Positions 1 to 12,600 of a DNA stretch of 64,000 nt are shown here, one piece after another. The translations under genes and the position numbers were made by a program. The stretch's first letter is position 1; each line of letters opens with the position of its first letter. The stretch spans positions 1,782,549-1,846,548 of the forward strand of contig NW_006921533.1 of assembly GCF_000340215.1 (NCBI RefSeq), read 5' to 3'. Below the pieces are notes generated by a model. It was not told the origin of the DNA. It saw only the letters and a list, made by a program, of their open reading frames with translations, and did not search any database. The DNA is from Pseudocercospora fijiensis CIRAD86 (taxonomy: Eukaryota; Ascomycota; Dothideomycetes; Mycosphaerellales; Mycosphaerellaceae).

Positions 1-260
1 ACTAGATCTATATCCTATTGCTACTGTTACTGCTACCGACTCGCGGCGGATAGCTTACTCGGCCTAGAGTCGCACGAGTTCCGTACTGCTTCACTTCCCG
101 CTATCTAGTTTCCTTGTCCTATCTAGCCTCTCGGCTACTAGATCTATATCCTATTGCTACTATTACTACTACCGACTCGCGGCGGATAGCCTAATTAGTC
201 TCAACTCGTACGAGTTCTGCACTGCTTTAGGTCCCGCTATATAGTTTCTTGTCTTTTATA
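1..260. repeat. 136-bp direct repeat at the window edge
   Basis: The stretch starting at 1 recurs at 137 (shared opening ACTAGATCTATATCCTATTG, then the same order of motifs such as CGACTCGCGGCGGATAGC). Differences are mostly C/T and G/A, as expected for RIP. It lies at the window edge, so more copies may exist upstream. No coding function is visible. Confidence 0.7.
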
Positions 261-328
261 GCATTAGGTTTATATCGAGTCCGGGCGCTAGATTGCTAAG
301 GTATATATCTAGTATAGGTAAATACAGC

Positions 329-625
329 CTTAGTCGTATAGCTAAAGATATAGCAGTAGTAGTATATAAATTGCTAAAGTTTATTCTCCTAATATTGAAT
401 TCTTCTTCTTCTTCTTTTTTATCCTCTAGACGAGACTACTCTTATCCGGCGTTAAAGACTAAAGAATTACTGCTATAACTCTTAGTTAGGACGCTAAACA
501 AATAGATACGGCTACGCTCGCAAAGAAGGTCTACGTAGTATACTAGTAGGCAGATAGACATAGCCTTTGTCGTACGGCTAAAGAGGTAGCAGAGGTAGTA
601 TATAAATTGCTAAAGTTTATCTGCC
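329..625. repeat. Duplicated segment, spacing 230 bp
   Basis: A segment of about 67 bp at 329-395 recurs at 559-625. The best-conserved core is GTATATAAATTGCTAAAGTTTA. Differences are mainly transitions. Together with the neighbouring 136-bp repeat this shows that the left edge is built of internally duplicated, RIP-mutated DNA. A short open frame spanning 293-478 lies across it but has no recognisable product. Confidence 0.6.
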
Positions 626-1884
626 TTAAACTTGATTTCGTCCTTAATAACTACGTAGTAAGCGGGTCGTGCTATGCCTTAAAGTCCTAAATGTGCCTAT
701 AGCCTAACCCTATATAGATCTTGTCGGCGATACTATAGTCGACGACTATATCTACGAGTAGGTTCTAACAGTTATTATATACATCCTGCCTACGAGTCGG
801 GTAGAAACGAGTATAGTAACGCTTACTAACGATAATTACGGTCATCTTCGGATACTTCTCTTTGCTACCGTAGAGCTTTGTAAAGGCCTTTTTAGGACTA
901 CCTAGGTTACTATATAGTATACTGCCTCGATTGCTTTTACGGTTAGTAACTAGGACCGACTACTTATTAAATTTTCTAGGTCTAGTAAACTTAACGCTCT
1001 ACAAGTTCTAGTAGTCCTTCTATAGTATACTAGGTTTCGAATTCGAATTATAGCCTACGCGAGGAGTATCTAGGATGCGGCCGGGCACTGTAATTATACT
1101 AGTACCTACCGAGAAGCTAAATAGCTTTACGGGAGTTAACTAATAATTACCGGTAGGATCGGTAAGACGGAAGAGCCGCGGACTATTCCTAAGCCTAGTA
1201 CTAGGAGTTCCGGTAATAGATATAGTATCGAGGTTTAGAAATATAGCTACGAATTTGAGCATCTTAGAAGTCTAGTCGCCTCTAAGCAGGCGTCGATAAG
1301 GCTTATTAGTACGGATTGTATATAGCTCGGTAGGTAGGTATTAGGGATTAGCGCGTATACTAACGTTAAGTACCGGACGATCTAGGTGTCTAAGGGTAAT
1401 TCCGTAGTATTAACGGGAGTAATTATTTATAGTAATCTGTCGCGTTGTAGCATTCGGGATGCTATAGTCGGCAAGGCGGAATCTAACCTAGTTAGTATTG
1501 CTAAAACGCTAAACCTAGATCTTGTCGGTAGCCTTCGCGAAGCCGATAATAGGCCTAACCTTAACTCTAAACGGCTTTTGCTCCGACGCATACAACCTAG
1601 CGTAATACCGTTAGGTTAGATAATAAGGGACTATTTGTTCTGTTTGCCCTGAATTTCCCGTAGACTTATGGGCTCGAAAGAGGAAGCTCTCGGGCACTTT
1701 TTCGAACCCCTAAGCATCCTTATAGCCCTCTAGCCGGACAAACGGTCCCTTATTGTCTAACCTAACGGCATTACGCTAGGTAATATACGTCGGAGCAATG
1801 TATAGCGAGAATAATAAAAGTATAGTTATAGGATACTCCGAGAGTAAGTAAGGCGACTCGGTTATCCTCCCGCGATACTCTTAC
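626..1884. other. RIP-degraded DNA without recognisable gene
   Basis: This stretch is rich in TA, TAG and CG and poor in CA and TG. I read both strands and found no frame with recognisable domain motifs. The short open frame at 1386-1619 is best taken as chance. Confidence 0.5.
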
Positions 1885-2250
1885 CGCCTTTGCCCTAGCT
1901 ATAATCTAGCTCCGCAGTATAATAGCGGCGCCGCGTAGTAGATAGGGTTTAGCTTCTTATTCTACTAGAGGCCCGCGATAGCCGTAGCCGTAGTTCGTAT
2001 CTCGAGCTTAACTTTACCTACGCCTTTGCCCTAGCCGTAACCTTGCTTCGTAGTATAATAGCGGCGCCGCGTAGTAGATAGGGTTTGGCTTCTTGTTCTA
2101 CTTAAGGCCCGCGATAGCCGTAGCCGTAGCGTCCTCCTCGCGATACTCCTTATCGCCGGCGTAGTTCTTATCTCGAGCTTAACCTTGTCTACGCCTTTAC
2201 CCTAACTATAGTCTAGCTCCGTACGTATAATAGTAGCGCTATATAGTAAA
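1885..2250. repeat. Tandem direct repeat, 136-bp period
   Basis: A unit of about 109 bp beginning CGCCTTTGCCCTAGC at 1885 recurs at 2021 (exactly 136 bp later), and a more diverged copy starts at 2192. Copies share the core GCGGCGCCGCGTAGTAGATA. The period equals that of the repeat at position 1, although the sequence is different. No function can be assigned. Confidence 0.65.
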
Positions 2251-2820
2251 TAGTGTCGTAGCGCCGAGTGTAGTTCTAGCTAGCGCGCTAGTTGCTAATC
2301 GCTCTAGCTACGGTTGCGGGGTTGTTTAACCGATCGCCTATACTATATAACCTAGTCGACTATATTCGATTTCCTAGCCTAGGGTCTATACTATATATAT
2401 TCTACTTAACACTAGAACGATAGGGAACTTCGATAATATAGATAAGGTAAAGGACAGTTAAGAATCGCAGTACGCGGTTAAGTCGTTAGTACTTAATCGA
2501 GTCGACAAACGTAGTAGCTAGTTAGCCTTTCCTAACGTAGAGGACCCGGTTAGACAGATTAAACGAAGCATTCGAATCTCGGGCAGGATAGCGCTATATA
2601 TCCGTAAGAATAGACTGCCGCTATTTATACGATAGAAGACGAATAAAGAACTATAAGACGAGGTAGAGCGGTTAGTACTAGAGTTAGAGCAATTACGTAA
2701 AAAGGTTGCGTTTCTATTACGAAAATAATAGGTATATAATAACATTATGCTCGATGCGTAAAGAAGGTAGTAACGGAATATAGGGAAACATACTATACGG
2801 ATATATAGTAAGAGGGGATA

Positions 2821-3023
2821 GGAAGGGTAGGGCGGTAGGTTAGGTAGCTTCCTAATGCGTCGGTTTGCTAATTAGCAACCTAAGCCGGACTAAGTCGGAT
2901 AGCTAGTCGGTTGTCGAGTCGCATCGCTAATTTAAAGGGCAGAGCGGTAGTCTAGGTCGCTTCCTAATATATAGGCTTGCCGACTCGTACCCTAAGTCGG
3001 TTGTCGAGTCGTATCGCTAATTT
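2821..3023. repeat. Tandem direct repeat, 90-bp period
   Basis: Two copies are recognisable: the block GGTAGCTTCCTAAT...CGGTTGTCGAGTC (G/A)CATCGCTAATTT has its CGGTTGTCGAGTC core at 2908 and again at 2998. The repeat lies just beyond the presumed 3' end of the minus-strand helicase-like frame and may be part of the same old element. Confidence 0.6.
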
Positions 3024-3079
3024 GTACCTATAGTAGTAGTTATTAATATTAGGCGCAGATAAACATAACGTTAGGCCTG

Positions 3080-6000
3080 CTTTGCTTACATTAATATTTT
3101 ATAGCGTATTTGCTATATCGACGTCGACTCTATATACTACTTCCCCCGCTCGTAATACTAGCGCCGACGTACGCTATAGCTATATCCTATTATACTTTAC
3201 CCTTTTTCCTCTTTTTTTCCTTCTCGAAGCCGAGCGATTGTTATATATCCTAAGCTCGTACCTGTCTACTTATAACCTATACTACCTATATAATTACAAC
3301 CGATACTATTACAAATCGGTACGACTCCGTAAAATCTGCCCTCTAAACGCCGGCCGCGCGAGATACTCTTCTACCTATTTGAATGTTAGCCTCCGGAGTC
3401 TAGTAATTATCGATAATAATAACGGTGTCCGTAGGGGGGAGGTTTATACTAGTTATAATCTAGCTTATATATACTACTATAAGCTACTTCTCGTCGCTAT
3501 ATCTATTTACCTTGTTTCTCGTAGATACGAACTCTTTAACAAGGTCGGCCCTAGTAGTATCGGTCTAGCTACTCTAAGTATCGATAAGGATTCTGTATAC
3601 TATATTGCTAGTGCTTAGGATGTTATCGTAATACTCGGAGTCTTTTTTCTATATAGCTAGCTACTAAAGATACTATAAAAATGTTAGTCTTATATACTTA
3701 GTAGATAGGGGGGCAGATAGATACGTACTAAGTCTAAAACGAAGACATTCTACGGCTTAAAGCTAGCTAGTACAATCTTACTTCTATGCCCGTGCTAGCG
3801 CTGCTTACTACGCTTAATTCGGATTATATACCGTAGCGATACTATAACCGGCTCGTTATATAGTGTTAGTATATAGTCCTAGAGGTAGGGATCCGATAAA
3901 CCGTAGTCGCGTATCCTAGGAAGCATGTTTTTAATATCCTATAGTGTAAAAGTACTAAGTTCCTTAATTAAGTCTATATCGCCCCCCTATAGTATAAGAA
4001 GTAGCGATAGAAATATAGTAAAGACCCGCATTATCTTAGATACGTATATAAATTTAGTATCTTCCGCTGCCTTCTATTCTTCGACCTACTCGCTTAGTAC
4101 TAGATCTTCTATAGATTTAAATTACAAGCCGATATTAAAATAGGAATATAGTAGATAATCGATAGCTAGTACGCGCGGAGTATTAGGTATAGGTTACTAT
4201 ATTAGCGTCTTCTTAAGGCGAACCATTTTCGTTAGTAACTAAGGGCGAAACTTGTCTAGCGCCCGAGTATCTTTATCCGTAATACTTAGTTCTGTTCGAC
4301 CTACTATCGCGTTAGAGTATTCGGATTATAAGTACTTAGAAACCTAATTGCTAATATACCTAGCCGAGTCGGAGATATTACTATTATCGCTAAACTAGAA
4401 GTTACGTTCTATATCGCGCGTCTCTTTAGTCGATAGCGATTAGTCGACGAAATTAAACTATACTATAGAAGGCGACTAAACAGGGCAGAGGTACCCCTTT
4501 ATATCGTAGGTATTAACGTGTCTCTATACCGAGGCAGTTACGATAATAGCTAAATTAGACAGTTTACTAAAGGGGGTGCTACTTAGGCCGAGAACGAAAG
4601 GATAGCCTATAAGACTAGCGACGGTAGTCTACTCTTTAGCGCTATATGTCTTAGTAATATAAAACTCGTCGACGATAACAGTCGTAGCTAGTATACGAAG
4701 TAGCGGCGGTTTCGAATTAGATTTCTCCGACTATGTCTAGGACTTCTATTTCTTAGCTCGTTCGTACGTTATAAAATCTAGTACATTAGATATTATAGTT
4801 AAGATAGTAAGGACGATCCATTTATAGTACTATAAATAAGGGGATACTTCTATATCCTCGTATTTAAGTAATAAGCGTACCGGGACGCCTTTTTTAAACT
4901 ACTACTTATCTATAACCTTTATACCGAATACCTGTTCTAGTTCTAGCCGAGTCGGGAGCGCTATATAATCGAGATAAAGAACGTCCTCGATATATACGAC
5001 CTAGTTATAGTTCTACGGACTAGCTCTATTACGTCTCTTATCTTTCGTTAGCTTACTAGAGTCTTTTATAAGATATACGAATATAGCTCCGGATAGTATA
5101 AAGTTGTCGATCTTATATATCTAGTTTTCGGCTAGCTACTTCGGAATATAGATAACGTAAACGCTAGGGCGGATAACCGGCTTTATACCGCTAGCTAATA
5201 TCTATAGATCGAACGCAATTTTCTTATTTAGCCGAAGTCCTAGGTTAACCGACGAATTAGATAGCCGAAAGGGATAGGCGTTAGCAGTTAATAGCCCGTT
5301 ATTACTCTATACCCTCTACTATATCGAGGTTATAGCGACGTACCCTAACGTATATGCCGTCTTGCCTATATCTACGTCTATACCGCCGATATAGAAGTCT
5401 GCGCTAGTAACGGAAGCTAGAAGCGTCTAGGTAATTATATAGAATTAGTAAGACTTTAACGGACGAGTCGATCTCTAATTAGGCGGAATAACGCCTATAC
5501 GCGGCGAAGTCTAAGAGGGATCGAGTAGTCTAAAATCGTATATTAACTTAAAGTTCTTAGCGTCGAGATAGGAGTATACGTTACTAGATAACTACTTCTC
5601 GACGTCGGTTTCTATATCTAAATCTATCGACTAGCTAGGTATCGCCGACGAGATCTAATCGATAAAATCTACTAACGTCTAGATCGGTAGAGGGTCGGCT
5701 TAGACTTCTACTTACGTACCCGGTAGTCGTACGGCGAGTTTAGGCTTATTCGGATCTAGTAGCGATACAATCTAACTCGGTAACGACTCGATCTATTTCT
5801 AGCGAATTCGATCTCGCTTCGAGTCGATTATATCTCCGGCCTTCTTACTATTAGCATTGTCGGCTTTGCTCGATTTAATTTTTCTATTATCCTTAGTATT
5901 GTTACTAGCATTTGTCTACGCCGGAGGTTGTACTAGGGATAGTACTAGTCTATTTAAAGCGTGCTATATCTTAGGTAGAGTAGAAGCAATATAGGCCTTT

Positions 6001-6459
6001 ACCGTATACTCTATCGTATCGGGCTATACGGAACGGACGGCCGTTCGAACCGAATCGTCGAGGGCGACTAGAAGTAAAGTAGTATTCCTATTATAACCGT
6101 TGTCGCGGAGCACCTCCTTAACTGCCTTATCGATAGCCTACTAAATCGCTATTATATCCGCGGCGACGTCGGCTATAGCTTTTCGTACGGCTACCTACCG
6201 AGCTGCCTCCTACTCTTTATATATCCTCTAGAATCTATCCGCGATAAGCTGTTTATAGCGCTCGCGATCGGCGCGATCCTTACGAGCGAGTCGGTCGTCC
6301 TTAGCTTACTTAATAGCCGATTTCGTAGGCGACTACGGACCCTAACCGATATTGATTTCGGTAGGATTACCGGCTATAGAAGCACCGTACTAAGCTAGGT
6401 CGATAGTTCTAGAAGCCTTAAGTAGGGACGGTCGACGATATATAGAAGGTATCCTAGTA
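3080..6459 (-). pseudogene. SNF2/DEAD-like helicase frame, C-terminal part (RIP-broken)
   Basis: On the minus strand one frame stays readable from 6459 down to about 3.1 kb if TAG and TAA are taken as RIP-converted CAG/CAA/TGG codons; TGA is absent. It has a basic, charged, probably coiled region near 6,350-6,000. At 4670-4659 it reads Asp-Glu-Phe-Tyr, where Tyr can be His by reversing one CpA change (DEFH, helicase motif II). About 29 codons later, near 4583-4575, it reads SSTPF, which one TpG reversal makes SGTPF (SNF2 motif III). No clean Walker A was found; a weak candidate lies near 5,060. Function is therefore likely nucleic-acid-dependent ATPase, not proven. The frame is interrupted by the chromovirus at 6465 and continues at 19657. 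The 3' end is uncertain (3.1-3.7 kb). Confidence 0.45.
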
Positions 6460-6464
6460 TAGTC
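6460..6464. repeat. Left target-site duplication of the 13.2-kb chromovirus
   Basis: TAGTC directly precedes the left LTR; CAGTC directly follows the right LTR at 19653-19657. The single difference is C to T in a CpA context, so it is a 5-bp duplication with one RIP change. This fixes the element borders and shows insertion into pre-existing sequence. Confidence 0.85.
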
Positions 6465-6652
6465 TATTACGATATAACACTATTGCATGTGCGATAGTAG
6501 GCAGCGGTTACTATCGACCGCTGCGGTCGCTATTGCTACTAATAGTAGGACTATTATATAGATAGCTTGCCTCGCGGCACCTTAGAGAATATATTAACTT
6601 TTGTACCGTACAACCGTTACGATACCTTCGTACTATAACCGTATGCCTAGCA
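6465..6652 (+). repeat. 5' LTR of the 13.2-kb chromovirus
   Basis: 188 bp, matching 19465-19652 except for five transitions. The canonical TG start has become TA by RIP (position 6466); the end is CA. It contains TATATAGATAGC, a possible promoter core, at about 6555. The primer-binding site expected right after 6652 is not recognisable, probably because of RIP. Confidence 0.9.
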
Positions 6653-6689
6653 ACTTAGTAGCTTCGCTTAATACTTAGTTAGCTTCTAT

Positions 6690-9600
6690 ACTAACTACTA
6701 GTCCTCTACCCGAATCGACCCCGGTTATTACGGCTGCGACGAGAATCGACGCGATTAGCTACAGGTCCTACCGATCTTCCGCTAATTACTACGATTTAAC
6801 TCCTACCCGTTACGACGGTACCTATTCGATTTACTACCCTTCCGCACTATACCCTACCGACGCGCGAGCGCCTTATCGGCGATCCTATTAGTACCCCGAG
6901 GAGACAGTAGTAGTAGTTTCTACCTTTAGTAGCAAGTGCCTACTATACCTAGGTCTAGGGGCAGCCGCTTTCCCTAGGAGGACCTGCCCGATAAGCTACG
7001 CTCCTCTACCTTTAGTCGGTTCTCTATTGTTGTCCTCCGTTTAGAGACTATCTCGCCTCTACCCTCTTACTAATAGTTTACCCGCTTGCCGTAGCTCCTT
7101 CGGACTCGCTTCTAACTCTAGCAGAAGCCTCGAAATTAGCTAAGCTAGCGGTTCAACCGCTACCCTAGTACTATAATCTCGGATTGCCGGATATAGAGCC
7201 CTATATCCTACGTATCTGTTCCTATATTTAGAACTACGTCGATTATAGCGAGAACTTCGCGACCTAGCTTAGGGTAAAGTACGGCCGAATCGACTTGCTT
7301 ACTTTATACGTTCTATATTATTACCCGCTCGTAGGAAATCCGCCGCCTCTATAGGCTAAAATCGAGGAGCTCTACCTAGACGCCCTTAACGGTTACAACT
7401 TCCTAGGATAGTAGGTAGTAGATAAAGGAATCCTAACTAAATCGGTTAAGGAGCTTAAAGCCGCGCTCCTAACGGTACGCGATTTACGCTATTACCGTTA
7501 ATTCTACCCGGAGATCTATCTACTACCTATAGTAGAGCAGCGCCTACTAGCCCGACCGCCTTAAGTCCTACCGCGGCCTACGGTTTCGCCTATTACTACG
7601 GTAGAAACAACCGTGCCGCCGGAATAGCGTCCCGGTTCGCCTAATAGCTCGCTTAAATCGGTTTTCTTACGGAGGCTACTTAAGCTACGATATCCGGCGG
7701 ACGAGAATCCTTAGAAGCTAAGAGGGCCTCTGCCTAAGACTTCCCCTAAGGAACCGTTAACCAGGCCTTCTAATCTGTCGACGTCGCCGTTCTAGGACAT
7801 CGGTCGTAGCTAATTGCCTCTAATAAACGACGGCCTCGCCGACCCGTAGGCTAACGAGCCGCGTAGTCGTTTCTAATATCGTATCCCGGTAGACGCTTCG
7901 TAGACAACCGAGGAGATCGATAGGGCGAACATCGCTATATAGCAAAACCGTTAGCGTCGTAATTATCTTCGCGAATTAGCTAGACGGAGAGGAGTCTATC
8001 TTAACGAAGTCGTATTAGACTTTCTAATAGAATAGGCGATTTTACCGCTATCGGCTACGCGTAAGCTAAGTCCGCCCTAGCCGAACCTAGGTTAATACGA
8101 TTACTAGTAGAGGGCAGACGTATATATAAATGCCTATAGGTACAGCCGCTTACGTCGGGGCGGGTTTGCGCTAGGCGATCCGCCTAGCAATCCGCCTAGT
8201 AATCCTCCTAGTAATCTACCCGGAAATCCTCCTAACGATCCTCTACTACCGCTACCTAGTAACTTCGATCCGGGTAATTCCTCTCGTAAGCCGACGTAGG
8301 GTTAGCCTTTGCCCTTTCCGCTATTAGACTTATAGGGTCTGCTACGGGAAGGTAAGAAGCAACGCCGGAAACACCGTCGGTATAGGGATAATCCGAGTAA
8401 GGATAGATCTTTATCTAATAGTAAGGATTCGGACGACTCCGATTAATCCTCGTCGGATAACGATAGCTCCTTAGATAGTAGTTATTATAGATACGCCCGC
8501 CGTCGTAGATACTATTAGTATTATCGGGACTACGTCGCGGAAGCGCTAGTTTCTAAAGCGAGTTATGTCTAGGGGCACTACGCCCGCCCTTAGCGGCTAT
8601 AGTTCGATCTAGCGTATCTTAGGTTCTTCGATCCTCTGCTTAGCGTTACGGATTACGGCGAGGGAGACTACGCCTTAGTCGGGAATAAGATAATATACTA
8701 TTCGGTATATACTTTTATTAAAGCGGCTAAGGATTATACTTATATCGTAGGGCGAGAGACGGTTCGTCTTAACCTCTCCCTTTACTTTCGAGGGGTAGCG
8801 CTTAGTTAGTATTATAGTTACCTTTCTAGCTGTAACCGAGTAAAGCTCCGCGGCGGACATAGTCTAAAACGCTAGGAACGTTGTTTTAGTAAGAAATGGA
8901 AGGTCCCTCCGATAAAGGCGATAGATCTCCTTAATAAGTAACGCTACGACCGGTAGGATATCGCTTTAGGGCGTTTAGTAACGGACTTTATTATTAAGAC
9001 GGTGCGACTCGCTAAGGATACCGGTATACGGAAATCGAACCGGCTCTTAGAAGCTTATCGTCGAATAGATCCGCGCCTCTAATTAAATATAGACGAGCTA
9101 AATTGTCGTATAAAGGTCGATAAGTAGGTTACGTACTACGAGAAGTAGGTATTAATCTAGGAATATATGCTTTCGTCCTCGTCTAATCGTCGCCTAGACG
9201 CTACGACTAGGAACATTAGCCGCGCTAGTAAGGCTACCTAGTAGAACCGATACGAAGGGAATGCCTCTTATACCCTAGCGAGCTTCGCTCTAGTAAGAGC
9301 GTCCCCTAACTACTAGAACCGCGATACCGACCGACCGAACCCGCTACGCCTTACTAACGCCTATTAGTAGAATCGCCTGCCTAGCGCCTCTTAGCAGAAT
9401 CGCCTGCCGCCGGCAGGAAATAGTAAAGGACCGTCGAAGGGTAGTAGCCCTACCTTCCTTCTAAAAGACTTAAAGCGAGTCGATTCGCGCCTATTTAATC
9501 GATAGGATAGAAAGCGTAACGATCGAGCTCGTAAGTAGGCTAACTTTGCCGATAATAGTAAGAGAGCAGGCGATACTATAAATAATACTAACTAAGCCGA

Positions 9601-12600
9601 CGACGGCTATTAGGAGGATAGTTAGGAGGATAATAGGAGAACCGACGCGGATAATTATAGCTATTTTAGTAACGCCGGAGAAGACGCCGACTACTTTACC
9701 GACCTATACGACTCCGATCTAGGCTTAGAAGCTTACTTTATAGGCGTAGGCGATCGCTTGCTATTAGCGTTAAACTCGGTACTATAGGCTAAAGCGTCCC
9801 TACTAGCGGCGATCTAACTATTTGCCTCTACGAAGTACGCTTATAAGGTCTGTAGGCGGCGATTCAAGTTAGGTAACCTTCTATACTAGTATGTTCGTAA
9901 GGAGTACGTAGGGGCGACGACGCCTTCTACTATTATCGAACGCGTATCGGCAAACCCGGAAGTAATTTAGTCGAAGGCGCCTCCGTTAGCTTAGTAAGAT
10001 TACGCATTCCGGAATTAGTAATATATAACTTTCCCTCTTCGGTTGTTACTATCCGGTACGTCTATATAGGTCTGCCTAGATACTAGCTATACGCTTACTA
10101 TTACGGAAAAAGACTTCGTTTTAAGCTATTGCCCGGACGTAGAGGTACGTAAGCTACGCAAACCGATCGAAATCGGCGGTATTGCCGGCGCGTATCGCTC
10201 CGGGGAATACGTCGTATTAGATATATTTGTCCCGGTAGCGAAGACGGACGGTATAGTCTCCCTAGTGCGAATAACTCGCGAGGTTTACCTAGTTCCTAAA
10301 CTAAAGGCAAAAATCCTAGTTAGTATAGATACGATTACCCTAGAGGGAATAAAGATCGATGTTTCCGTACGGACGGTTACCGTAGCTAGTTAGGACAACG
10401 CCCGCTTTAAAGTAGCCGTTAAGCGTAAGAAAGGGAAGTCGGTCTAGCGCCCCGTAAGGCTAGCGGAGGACGTAACATTAGCGCCGCGTACGGTCGCCCT
10501 CGCTCTAGTTAAGTACGGCGGCGACCTCCCTAAGGGCTAGGATTTCATTCTTAACGCCGGTTTCTTAGTCTAGCTAACTAGCAATATATAGGGATTGTCG
10601 TTACAAGCTCCGCCGTTAGTAACGGCGTATAATTAGGTCGTAGACGCTAATTTTTCTTATATATACATTCGTAACGATGCGACGACTCTAGTAACGATTC
10701 GAGCCGGATAGCTGCTCGGTTTATTAAGTAATAGGACTATTGCTAGGGCCTACTACATCGACGTAGCCGACTACGGACTAGCGGGATTGAGTCCTAACGC
10801 TTTTACGGCTACGCGGGATATACTAAATACATAGCGGGAATACTAGCACGCGTTAGGCGTAACGATCTATAGTAACGATAACTAGGCAGACTAAATCGCT
10901 ATAGCGGTCGAGCGGTACCTAGAGCTTTTTACGGATTGCTAAACGGTAGTCGATATTCCTAAGCACGATTACATACCTATCCTAACCGTGCTAAATTACC
11001 TAGATCTATTGCCGCCCCCCTATATAATTAACCTAGGTAAGAGGGATCGTAAAGTAGTAGACAAGATATATAACGACCTATACCGCTAGGGGAAGATATA
11101 GTACACAACCGAGCCTACGCCCTTCGGCTTTCTAGTGTTTGTCGTATAGAAGCACGTTACTAACGGTAAAGGTAGTATAATTAATAAGCCGCGGGCGGTA
11201 GTCGATATACGCGCCTTGAATAAGGTAACGATCCCCGACAGCTATTAGATACCGCTCTAGGCGGATCTCTTTATATAGTTAGTAGGGTGCTAGTATATTA
11301 GTACTATAGACTGTCTAACCTTCTTCTACTAATAGGGCGTAAAGCCGGAGGATCGTTATAAATTAACGATTAATACTTATCGTAGCTAGGAACAGTATAA
11401 GGTCGCTATTATAGGATATTCGAACAGTGTCTAATTCGTATAGCGGAAGCTGGATTAGATCCTTCGCGACTATCGCAGCTTTACGCGAGCTTATATCGAC
11501 GATATCGTAGTGTTTTCGAAGACGTTGCCTAAGCATCTCGATTATCTAGAAGCGGTCTTCTAGAGGTTAGACGCCGTAAGGATTAGCATTAGTCCGAAGA
11601 AGACTTTCTTAGGCTTCCTCTCTACGACCCTTTTAGGTTAGTACGTTAGCGGCCTCGGTCTAGCTACGAGTAAAGAGAAAATCGCAGCGATTACCTTACT
11701 TTAGTTCCCGGAGAACGTATAGAAGCTAGAGCATTATCTCGGTCTAACTAATTGGTTGCGGCAATACATCCTATACTACGTATAGATAGTAGCGCCTCTA
11801 TAGGCGGAGAAAATACGCTTATTAAAAGGGGCGCTAGTTACCGGCAATAGTCGTCGCCGGTACGTTGCCGTTACGACGCTAGGTAAGAACGATTAGCACC
11901 GCGACGAGCTAGTAAAAGCGTTTCGCTTATTACAATCGATATTCTACGAGCCCTCCTTCCTATACTATTTCGACCCTAACCGTCGCTTATACGCTAATAT
12001 AGATTCCTCTAAAGAGTTTAGCTATAGCGCGGTGCTCTACTATGTCGATAGGGACCTAGACCCTATTCTGTCTAAGGGAAAGGCGCAGTTGTTTCCTTAT
12101 TACAAGGTTTAGCCTATTTTGTTCTTAAGCCGAGGCCTAACTTAGGTAGAGATACGATATTAGCCGATAGAGCTCGAATACTCGGGAATCGTATAGATAG
12201 TAAAGAAGGTAGGCTATTTAATATATGCTTTATCGAGGCCGACGACTATCTTTATAGACTACTATACCGCGGTCGGTCTTACTAACTCGGTATCGATAAC
12301 TACGACTACCGATATAGGTAAGTAGAACCTAAAATTAGTAAGGGTATCGATGTTCCTTTCCTAATATCGAGTCGATATAGTTTACCGTCTAGGGTAGATA
12401 CACCTAGTTCTAGACGCCCTTAGTCGACTTCTAGGGGATATAGAGTCGCCTAAGCTAACGCCGGACGAGGAGAACTTAGACCCGCTCTCTTACTATACCG
12501 ACGCTACGCCCTCTTTAGCCGATCTAGAGGAAGTGGCCTACTTCTATACGATATTAGTAGAGCTAGATCCGGATTTCCGACGTCGGTTAAACCGAGCGTA

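Noticed and set aside
1..300. Possible telomere at the window edge
   Set aside because: No TTAGGG/CCCTAA array was seen anywhere; subtelomeric location is possible but unsupported.
3082..3618. 178-codon plus-strand open frame in the RIP island
   Set aside because: Low-complexity Tyr/Leu/Ser composition arising from TA-rich RIPped DNA, and it lies opposite the continuing minus-strand helicase-like frame; no motif.
3080..6459. RecQ telomere-linked helicase
   Set aside because: The motifs seen (DEFH, SGTPF) fit SNF2/DEAD types better, RecQ features were not recognised, and no telomere repeat is present.
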